Shown here: positions 57,789 through 64,000 of the stretch, one piece after another
Layout: each line of letters opens with the position of its first letter
Numbering within the stretch: position 1 is the first letter of the stretch
Assembly (NCBI GenBank): GCA_051278165.1
Contig: JBNMNW010000002.1
Location: 1 to 64,000 of the forward strand
From: GCA-2684655 sp051278165
GTDB taxonomy: Bacteria; Planctomycetota; UBA1135; UBA2386
Direction: 5' to 3'
Length of the DNA: 64,000 nucleotides
Notes under the pieces: generated by a model
Database searches by the model: none
What the model was told of the DNA's origin: nothing
Seen by the model: only the letters and a program-made list of their open reading frames with translations
Translations under genes and position numbers: made by a program

Positions 57789-58067
57789 ATGTCGCATCAA
57801 GAAGGTCTTGATGCGCTGTCTCCTGAGCAGGTCGAACAGAATTACTGGTCGACTACGATAGAGGCGAAACGCAGTTTTCCCAACGTGTTGCGATCGTTCG
57901 CATCCATTTGGCCAACTGGCTGTCGTCTGAAAAGCGCAGCGGTCGCTTTGCGGTATCCGTGCAAACTTCTCAGGGAGCATCTGCTTCCTGAGTGCATTGG
58001 ACTACGGCAAATCGGCCCGGACAGGAGCACGGCAGCAAAGCGCTGCCAGTCGCGACGCACTGTATGA
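57789..58067 (+). CDS. Candidate 92-residue frame coupled to rho
   Basis: ATG at 57789 with GAGG three bases upstream; the TGA at 58065-58067 overlaps the rho ATG (ATGA). The first ~25 residues look protein-like (SHQEGLDALSPEQVEQNYW), the rest less so. No family recognised. Rho genes in some bacteria have short leader ORFs, so a translated leader for rho is possible. Low confidence. Confidence 0.35.
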   Translation: MSHQEGLDALSPEQVEQNYWSTTIEAKRSFPNVLRSFASIWPTGCRLKSAAVALRYPCKLLREHLLPECIGLRQIGPDRSTAAKRCQSRRTV

Positions 58068-59440
58068 GTATCACGGAGAACGATTTCGGGGGCGGCATTG
58101 AAAGCTCGCCCGATCAAGGTGGTGGACCCGATCGCAAATGGCGACGCGGTGGTCGTAGGCGACGTCGTCGAGGCGGCGGCGGCGGCGGCGGTGGCCAAGG
58201 TGGCGGCGGCCAAGTGGGCGGCGGCGGCCAAGGCGGCGGCCAAGGCGGCGGTGGCGGCCAAGGCGGCGGCGGCCAGGGAGGCAACTTCCAGGTCGAGGGC
58301 CCAACCGAAGAAGCGATTGGCGTTCTCCAATACACCAAGGAAGGCAATGGCTGGCTTCGCAAGGCGATCAACAGCTACATGCCCGACGACATCCCGAACG
58401 GCGACACGTTCGTTCCGGGCTCACTGATTCGCCAACATCGCCTGCAGGAAGGTAGCGAGATCGTTGGCCAAGCTGGCTTCCCGACTCGCGGTCAGCAACG
58501 TCTGACGATGGCGGAGGTCGAGAAGGTGGACGGCATGGAGCCGGACGAGCGCAAGGAAGTGCCTCAGTTCCGCAGTTTGACCGTCATCGACCCCGAGCCG
58601 ATGTTCGTGTTGGCTCCAGGTAGCGACGAGAACATTTCGCTGCGCATTGTCGATCTGCTCTGTCCGATTGGATACGGCACGCGTGGCCTCGTCGTGGCAC
58701 CGCCACGATCGGGCAAGACCGTGCTGATGCAGCAGATCTGCGCATCGATCAGCGAACATCATCCCGAGGTGCACATCATCGTGCTGCTGATCGACGAGCG
58801 CCCTGAAGAGGCGACCGGTTGGAAGCGCAGTGTCACCGGCAAGAACCGCGAAGTGCTGGTCTCGACCCTCGACGAAGGTCCCCAGAACCACGTCCTGGTC
58901 AGCGAGATCTGCTTGAAGCGCGCCCAGCGCTTGGTCGAAACCGGCCGCGATGTCGTCATCCTGCTCGACTCGATCACACGATTGACGCGCGCCTACAACT
59001 CGGCCCTCGGTGGTCGCGGTGGCGGCACGATGTCCGGTGGTCTCGGTTCGAAGGTGCTCGAAATCCCGAAGAAGTTCTTCGGCGCGGCGCGCAACTGTGA
59101 AGACGGTGGCTCGCTGACGATCCTCGGCACGACGCTGGTCGACACCGGCTCGCGCATGGACCAGGTCATCTTCGAAGAGTTCAAGGGCACTGGCAACCAG
59201 GAGCTCGTGCTCAACCGCCAGCTCGCCGAACGCCGCGTGTATCCGGCGATTGACGTCGAGCTGTCCGGCACGCGTAAGGAAGAGTTGCTGCTTGGCGCCG
59301 AAGTGACCCAGCGCCTCTACACGCTGCGCCGGGTGCTTTCGCGCATGAACGCGCTCGATGCGATGCCGCTGTTGATCGACCGTCTGATGAAGACGGATAC
59401 GAACCAGCAGTTCCTCGACAGCTTCCGCTTGGAAGAGTGA
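58064..59440 (+). CDS. rho: Transcription termination factor Rho
   Basis: An RNA-dependent ATPase helicase that releases transcripts. After a ~70-residue Arg/Gly-rich low-complexity N-terminal part (residues ~20-75) come the cold-shock-like RNA-binding domain (~78-150; TKEGNGWLRKAINSYMPDDIPNGDTFVPG) and the RecA-type ATPase with Walker A PPRSGKTVLMQ, GRDVVILLDSITRLTRAYN, the Q-loop region and R-loop GGLGSKVLEIPKKFFGAARN. Length 458 residues. The ATG at 58064 is used; an upstream frame to 57992 exists. The Gly/Arg tract may add RNA binding or phase behaviour, as in some other bacteria. Confidence 0.94.
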   Translation: MSITENDFGGGIESSPDQGGGPDRKWRRGGRRRRRRGGGGGGGGQGGGGQVGGGGQGGGQGGGGGQGGGGQGGNFQVEGPTEEAIGVLQYTKEGNGWLRKAINSYMPDDIPNGDTFVPGSLIRQHRLQEGSEIVGQAGFPTRGQQRLTMAEVEKVDGMEPDERKEVPQFRSLTVIDPEPMFVLAPGSDENISLRIVDLLCPIGYGTRGLVVAPPRSGKTVLMQQICASISEHHPEVHIIVLLIDERPEEATGWKRSVTGKNREVLVSTLDEGPQNHVLVSEICLKRAQRLVETGRDVVILLDSITRLTRAYNSALGGRGGGTMSGGLGSKVLEIPKKFFGAARNCEDGGSLTILGTTLVDTGSRMDQVIFEEFKGTGNQELVLNRQLAERRVYPAIDVELSGTRKEELLLGAEVTQRLYTLRRVLSRMNALDAMPLLIDRLMKTDTNQQFLDSFRLEE

Positions 59441-59463
59441 TCGTAGGTTGGTCGGCCGTTTGG

Positions 59464-59514
59464 TCGAGCAAACGGTGACATCGAGCAAACGGTGACATCG
59501 CCGATACGGTGAGA
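59464..59514. repeat. 17-bp tandem duplication after rho
   Basis: TCGAGCAAACGGTGACA occurs twice head to tail (59464-59480, 59481-59497), then a decayed third copy to 59514. It begins 23 bp after the rho stop. Confidence 0.88.
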
Positions 59515-59643
59515 ACGGATCCAGGCGGCAGATTGCCGCTGTGATCCATATGGCTTTGGGTCTTCTTCGGAACCTGTCTGGATGTTGCGTCAGGTTCCGG
59601 GTTGGCTAGACGTTCGCGTGCTAATCCAAGACCGCAACTGATC

Positions 59644-60594
59644 ATGATCGAAGTCGACCGTCTCGAGAAGAGCTATGGCTTCGCTCGCGCGCTGAAGGGC
59701 ATCTCCTTCTCCGTTAGCAAGGGCGAAGTGATCGGCTTCCTCGGCCCCAATGGAGCCGGTAAGTCCACGACGATGAAGATTCTGACCGGCTACTTGTCGC
59801 CCTCGGGTGGCAGTGGCAGCGTCAATGGACTCGACGTCGTCAAGGACTCGTTGGCCGTGAGGGCGTTGATCGGCTACCTGCCGGAAAGCACTCCGCTCTA
59901 CAGCGACATGCGCGTTGATGACTACTTGTCATTCTGCGCCGAGATTCGCGGTGTCGCTGCCCGCGATCGCAAGGCCGCGTTAGCCCGCGCGTTCCGACTT
60001 TGCGGACTCGAGCGCGTGACCGGCAAGAACATCGTCGAGCTGTCGAAGGGCTATAAGCAGCGCGTCGGACTCGCCCAGGCAATCGTGCACGAGCCGCCAG
60101 TGCTGATCCTCGATGAGCCGACGTCGGGCCTCGACCCCAACCAGATCGTCGAAGTGCGCAAGCTGATCGAACGACTTGGTGAAGAGCACACGGTCGTCTT
60201 GAGCACGCACTACCTGCAGGAAGTCGAGAAGTCGTGTTCGCGCGTGATCATCGTCAACCAAGGCGTGATCGTCGCCGATGGCACGCAAGAGCAGTTGCTG
60301 GCGCAGCAACCCGGCGGCGGCTTGCGCATGCGCGTTCGCGGTCCCGAGGCCGCGGTGTTGGCGCAACTCAAAGAGCTGCTCAGCGAGGTTCCGATCGAGG
60401 TAGTCGACCGCCACGATGATGGCAACGAATACCGAATTGCAGACCACGGCCAGCAAGCACCGATCGCCGAAGCGATCGCACGCATGGTGGTCAAAAACGG
60501 CTGGGACCTGCTGTCGTTGCAGCGCGAGACCCCGGACCTCGAAGACGTCTTCCGCAAGTTGACGTTGAGTAAGCCGGAGGCCGCCAATGTCTAA
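59644..60594 (+). CDS. ABC transporter ATP-binding protein (GldA-like)
   Basis: The ATPase of an ABC-2-type exporter similar to the gliding-motility GldA/GldF/GldG system. Walker A GPNGAGKSTT, signature LSKGYKQRVGLAQA, Walker B LILDEPTSGLDPNQ, switch STHYLQE. C-terminal ~70 residues form an accessory domain after the fold. 316 residues. The ATG at 59644 is used; an upstream frame to 59602 exists. It overlaps the permease by 8 bases. Gliding is not implied; related systems occur in non-gliding bacteria. Confidence 0.9.
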   Translation: MIEVDRLEKSYGFARALKGISFSVSKGEVIGFLGPNGAGKSTTMKILTGYLSPSGGSGSVNGLDVVKDSLAVRALIGYLPESTPLYSDMRVDDYLSFCAEIRGVAARDRKAALARAFRLCGLERVTGKNIVELSKGYKQRVGLAQAIVHEPPVLILDEPTSGLDPNQIVEVRKLIERLGEEHTVVLSTHYLQEVEKSCSRVIIVNQGVIVADGTQEQLLAQQPGGGLRMRVRGPEAAVLAQLKELLSEVPIEVVDRHDDGNEYRIADHGQQAPIAEAIARMVVKNGWDLLSLQRETPDLEDVFRKLTLSKPEAANV

Positions 60595-61351
60595 CGTGAT
60601 CACCAGCGTGTGCGGTCGCGAGACGCGCGTCATCTTTCGTCGCGAACTGAAGAGCTACTTCCTGTCGCCGATTGCCTACGTCTTCGGTGGGCTGTTCCTG
60701 ACGGTGCTGCTCTTCCTGTCGGCGAAGACCAGCCTCGTGCACGGCGCGCCCGCCACGATGCAGCCGTTCTTCCTCTACTTGCCGTGGCTGTTCCTGATCT
60801 TCCTGCCCGGCTTGACCATGCGTCTGTGGGCTGAAGAGCGGAAGCTCGGCACGATCGAACTGTTGCTGACGTTCCCGGTGCGTACCAGTCAAGTCGTGCT
60901 CGGCAAGTTCGGCGCGGTGGTGACCTACCTCGGCTTCATCTTGCTGCTGACGCTCGGCCTGCCGTTGACGCTCGGCGCGTATGGCTCGATCGATTGGCCG
61001 CCGGTGTTGGGGCAATACGTTGCCTCGCTGATGTTTGCCGGCAGCTTCGTCGCGGTCGGCATGTTTTGGTCGAGCATGACCAAGGACCAGATCGTCGCGC
61101 TGCTCGCGTCGATCGTGTCGCTGTCGGTGTTGTTCTTGCTGGGCAACCCGTCGGTGATCGAGTTCTTTGGTTCGAACCTGCCGCTGTGGTGCGCCGACTT
61201 GCTCAACGGCATCAGCCCTTACAAATACTTCCTCAGCATCGCGCGCGGCGTCTTCGATACGCGCGACTTCATCTACTTCGTCTGCTTCTGCGGGTTCTTC
61301 CTCTACGCGAACGTGCTGGTGCTGAAGGCGCGGCGGGAGAGCAAGGGATGA
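60587..61351 (+). CDS. ABC-2 type permease (GldF-like)
   Basis: The membrane half of the ABC system, 254 residues with six hydrophobic segments: AYVFGGLFLTVLLFLSAK, PWLFLIFLPGLTMRLWAEE, YLGFILLLTLGLPLTLGAYG, LMFAGSFVAVGMFWSSM, LLASIVSLSVLFLLGN, and a final FCGFFLYANVLVLKA. It contains RTSQVVLGK, a typical spot for the coupling helix. It overlaps the ATPase by 8 bases and the next gene by 4 (ATGA), so a single operon. Confidence 0.9.
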   Translation: MSNVITSVCGRETRVIFRRELKSYFLSPIAYVFGGLFLTVLLFLSAKTSLVHGAPATMQPFFLYLPWLFLIFLPGLTMRLWAEERKLGTIELLLTFPVRTSQVVLGKFGAVVTYLGFILLLTLGLPLTLGAYGSIDWPPVLGQYVASLMFAGSFVAVGMFWSSMTKDQIVALLASIVSLSVLFLLGNPSVIEFFGSNLPLWCADLLNGISPYKYFLSIARGVFDTRDFIYFVCFCGFFLYANVLVLKARRESKG

Positions 61352-63480
61352 TTGGTATGCATTCATCAAGACGTCCGTCAGAACTGCGCCGAGGTCGCGA
61401 ACGCGGCGCCGCGCTACCGCTGCTGCTGCACGTGGTGCTGTTGCTGCTCGTGCTCGGCCAGATCGTCTACCTCGCGTCGCGCTATCGCGTGCGCATCGAC
61501 ATGACGACCGACAAACTGTGGACGACGACGGCGTCGACCAGCAAGTTGGTGGGCAACCTCAAAGAGCGCCTGATCGTCGAGGCCTACTTCAGCCCGAAGG
61601 AAAACTTGCCGCTGTCGATGAGCAGCAGTCGCGACTGGGCTGACAACTTCCTCGATGAAATCACGCAGCTCGGCAAAGGCCGCGTGATCGTGCAGCGTTT
61701 CGATCCAAACAGTGATGCCGCGATCGCCAAGACGGCGAGTCGCCTTGGCATCCAGCCACTCAATCTGCGCAGCCAATCGGCGACTTCGTTGTCGGTCGAT
61801 CAGCACTGGCAAGGCTTGCGGCTGCTCTACGGCGGTGGCAAGCAGAAGGTCATCGAAGCCTTCTTGCCGCGCAGTTCGTTCCAAGCGGAGGCGATGGTCA
61901 CGCCGAAGATCAAGGAAGTCATCACCGGCTCGAAGCGCCGGATCGGCTACATGGAATGGCCGGCGCGGGTGCCGCGCGGCCGTCAGCAGAAACTTGTTGG
62001 CTGGAATATGGTGCGAACGCAGCGCGATCTGAAGTCGCGCTACGAATTCCAAAACTACAAGGATACAGACGGCGCGCTGCTGCCAGCCGACCTTGAGACG
62101 CTGTTCTTGTTCCGGCCGATGTTGCTGACGGATCGGCAGAAATACGTCGTCGATCAGTTCGTCATGAGCGGCGGCACGTTGGTGATCTTTGCAGATGCTG
62201 CGGAGTACCAGATCGATGCCGAGCGCAGCTTTAAGAAGGTGCCGTTTGCGCTCGACGCAAAGGAGAGCGCCTATCCGTTCGTGCAGCAGCTCAGTCATTA
62301 CGGCGTTGATTGGCAGCCGCGGCTTGTCGCGGACATGCACGACCTCGCCTACAAAGCGCAGTTCTCAGGGCCGCAGGAATACTTCGCGCGCGCCATGCGG
62401 GTTGCCGCGGATAGTGCCAATTGGATCCCGGTCGCCTACCCATACTTTTTGCATGCGGTGAACTACGATTGGGCGATGTCGGCCGATCAACTAGCGGTCG
62501 ACCCGACCGGCAAAATCGATGAACTCAAGGCAGCGCAGTATCGCAAGAGCCTGCGGCCTGGCATGCCAGCCGATGATTTCCTGTTCCAAGGCTTCAAGAA
62601 GGCTGCGAACCGGGGGCCGGGATTTTACTGGCCGACTTGGGTTGGCCTGCGCGAACGTGCTGGCGGCGTGCCCGATATGCCCGACGGCGTAGAAGGCCGC
62701 GTGCTGCTGTGGACGTCACCGTTGGCGCTGGTGGAGAGCCCACCGGCTGGCCTAAATCCCGTTGGCTTCAACGAAGGTGCAATGGAAGCTGAGCATCAGC
62801 GTTTCATGGATCAGCTACGCGACCGCGTGCTGGCCGAACCGCGCTTGCAGGCGCCGTTGATGGTTGAGGTGCAGGGCGAGTTCCAGTCCTTCTTTGTCGG
62901 CAAGGCGGTGCCGAAGCGCCCATCGCAGATCCTTGAAGAATCGCGCCGAGCGAAGGACGAGGCGAAGCCTGGGGATGAACCCGTGGAGCCCTCGTCAGAT
63001 GCAAACGGCCCGCAACCTGCGAAGCTAAGCGACTCTGTTGCAAGCAACGCTGAAGACCCGATGCGCCCAGCGTCTGCGTCACCAGGTCGCATTATCGTGG
63101 TCGGTGATGCCACGTTCCTGCGCGACGATGTGATCGGCGGCGACTACAAGGGAATCGGTGGCCCGGTTTCGGGCGGCGCAGCGATGCCGTTCTTTGGGCA
63201 AATGCTCGACTGGCTCAGCGATGATCGCGACTTGGTCGATCTGCAATCGCGAGTGCCAGCCGACCGCACACTTGCATTGGTCGATACGACTGCGAAGCCG
63301 AACGAAGATCCTCGTGACGCGGAGCAGGCCATGCGCAGCAAGACAACCAGCTTGGTCGCACTCAATGTCATCATGCCGTGCTTGGTGTTGTTGACGTTTG
63401 GCCTGATCGTCTGGAACATCCGCCGCAACCAGAAGCGTGCGTTCCTCACGTCGCTCGATACCGCGGAGGAGACGCGATGA
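61348..63480 (+). CDS. GldG-like ABC auxiliary protein
   Basis: A 710-residue membrane-anchored extracytoplasmic protein of the GldG/ABC-type auxiliary family. An N-terminal helix (LPLLLHVVLLLLVLGQIVYLASRY) follows ~22 polar residues. The soluble domain has GldG-type features: VEAYFSPKENLP, GTLVIFADAAEYQID and VDQFVMSGGTLVIF, which resembles the ABC-transporter-associated Rossmann-like region. A C-terminal helix (VALNVIMPCLVLLTFGLIVWNIRR) ends near the inner face. A Lys/Glu/Pro-rich linker is at ~550-590. The start is the ATG at 61348 overlapping the permease stop; the longer frame to 60994 is not used. Confidence 0.85.
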   Translation: MIGMHSSRRPSELRRGRERGAALPLLLHVVLLLLVLGQIVYLASRYRVRIDMTTDKLWTTTASTSKLVGNLKERLIVEAYFSPKENLPLSMSSSRDWADNFLDEITQLGKGRVIVQRFDPNSDAAIAKTASRLGIQPLNLRSQSATSLSVDQHWQGLRLLYGGGKQKVIEAFLPRSSFQAEAMVTPKIKEVITGSKRRIGYMEWPARVPRGRQQKLVGWNMVRTQRDLKSRYEFQNYKDTDGALLPADLETLFLFRPMLLTDRQKYVVDQFVMSGGTLVIFADAAEYQIDAERSFKKVPFALDAKESAYPFVQQLSHYGVDWQPRLVADMHDLAYKAQFSGPQEYFARAMRVAADSANWIPVAYPYFLHAVNYDWAMSADQLAVDPTGKIDELKAAQYRKSLRPGMPADDFLFQGFKKAANRGPGFYWPTWVGLRERAGGVPDMPDGVEGRVLLWTSPLALVESPPAGLNPVGFNEGAMEAEHQRFMDQLRDRVLAEPRLQAPLMVEVQGEFQSFFVGKAVPKRPSQILEESRRAKDEAKPGDEPVEPSSDANGPQPAKLSDSVASNAEDPMRPASASPGRIIVVGDATFLRDDVIGGDYKGIGGPVSGGAAMPFFGQMLDWLSDDRDLVDLQSRVPADRTLALVDTTAKPNEDPRDAEQAMRSKTTSLVALNVIMPCLVLLTFGLIVWNIRRNQKRAFLTSLDTAEETR

Positions 63481-64000
63481 ATCTGAAATCTCGCAATCTT
63501 GTGCTCAGCTTGGTGTGCCTACTGCTGGCGATCCCGACGGCTCTGCAGCTCTACGCTGACTCGGACACGTTCGTCGATGTTGGCCGCATCCCGTTGATGT
63601 TCCAGGGCTTCACCAGCGACAATGCTGGCTATGTGTTGATTGCGGAGCCGAAGGCTGTGCAACAGCCGCCGCCTGCTAACCCCAATCCCAAGCAGCTGCC
63701 CCAAGTCGACTACACCGAATTGTTGCTGGAGCTTGTTGGTGGCACTTGGAAAATTAAGCAATTGCCTGACCAAGCGCCTGGTCTGTTGGTCGGTGCGCCG
63801 ATCAAGGCACCGCGTCTTGAAGCGGACGTGTTCCATCATCTGCGGATGATCCGCAATGATCCGGAGACGTTGGTGCAGGCCAACGCGACGGGTGAGCAGC
63901 TGAAGAAATACGGCCTCGATGTCGAGCATGCCTACTTGATCAAGGTCATTGATAAGCAGGGCGACAATGTGCTGGCCGAAGTCTTCGTTGGCGATGACTC
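63477..64000 (+). CDS. DUF4340-like protein (partial at window end)
   Basis: The ATG at 63477 overlaps the GldG-like stop (ATGA) and the frame runs off the right edge. Sequence: an N-terminal helix LVLSLVCLLLAIPTALQL, then YVLIAEPK, ELLLELVGGTWKIKQLPDQAPG, and ADVFHHLRMIRNDPETLVQANA. This looks like a DUF4340-type protein, which follows GldG-like genes in many bacteria and is predicted to hang on the outer side of the membrane. Only the first ~174 residues are in the window. Confidence 0.78.
   Translation, partial: MNLKSRNLVLSLVCLLLAIPTALQLYADSDTFVDVGRIPLMFQGFTSDNAGYVLIAEPKAVQQPPPANPNPKQLPQVDYTELLLELVGGTWKIKQLPDQAPGLLVGAPIKAPRLEADVFHHLRMIRNDPETLVQANATGEQLKKYGLDVEHAYLIKVIDKQGDNVLAEVFVGDD

Larger units (their letters stand above)
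57211..58063. other. 853-bp region between clpP and rho
   Basis: Divergent promoter region of clpP and rho. It holds a 23-codon candidate open frame (57691), a 92-codon frame that ends on the rho start (57789), a 15-bp duplication (57721-57750), a 12-base palindrome GAGCACGTGCTC (57748-57759) and an adjacent short repeat CCCTGGATC (57475-57496). No known RNA gene recognised. Confidence 0.4.

Overview
The window is about 64 kb of bacterial chromosome, GC-rich by eye (roughly 60 percent). It carries core housekeeping genes and no phage, plasmid or CRISPR signature. The gene content points to Planctomycetota or a close PVC relative. The clearest hints are a very large secreted protein joining a DUF1080-type domain, a dehydrogenase-type propeller and a c-type haem; secreted di-haem peroxidase and esterase proteins; and a soluble PAS-type chemoreceptor cluster. 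This placement is inference from family distribution; there is no rRNA here to confirm it.

Layout. 0-12 kb: diguanylate cyclase, Uup ABC-F ATPase, secreted di-haem peroxidase, DUF1080/propeller/cytochrome protein, secreted esterase, MscS channel. 12-22 kb: hisS, an unknown gene, polA, a DedA-type membrane protein, recJ, then selA and selD. selD was found by reading through an in-frame UGA, so it is itself a selenoprotein. 22-29 kb: a minus-strand nusA-infB-ylxP-rbfA translation block with a structured leader. 29-38 kb: GNAT, asnS, small membrane and YbjQ-type proteins, an SNF-family Na+ symporter with a 50-residue partner, galT with two lipoprotein-like genes, an NHL propeller. 38-48 kb: murA, a DegT-type aminotransferase, a Na+/solute symporter, pgi, guaB-guaA. 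48-54.6 kb: cheW-mcp-cheA-cheD-cheB. 54.6-64 kb: a secreted unknown, clpP, rho, and a GldA/F/G-like ABC system running off the right edge.

Two things stand out. (1) selA plus a Sec-containing selD show that the organism inserts selenocysteine; the first 53 codons of selD are invisible to a plain ORF caller. (2) Short tandem duplications with periods of 14-19 bp, most often 15 or 18, occur at more than a dozen places. They favour gene ends, protein tails, loops and intergenic DNA. At three unrelated genes the duplicated unit contains the stop codon. I see no mobile element that explains them.

Other substitutions worth checking: PolA has a disabled-looking proofreading site and a Tyr at the O-helix position that is usually Phe; ClpP has Ser where the catalytic Asp belongs; CheB has a receiver-like domain without an obvious phospho-acceptor; IF-2 has TKCD in place of NKxD. 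Many neighbouring genes are joined by 4-base ATGA or GTGA overlaps (guaB/guaA, cheD/cheB, pgi/lipoprotein, permease/GldG, GldG/DUF4340, lipoprotein/galT). Those overlaps were used to fix several start codons.
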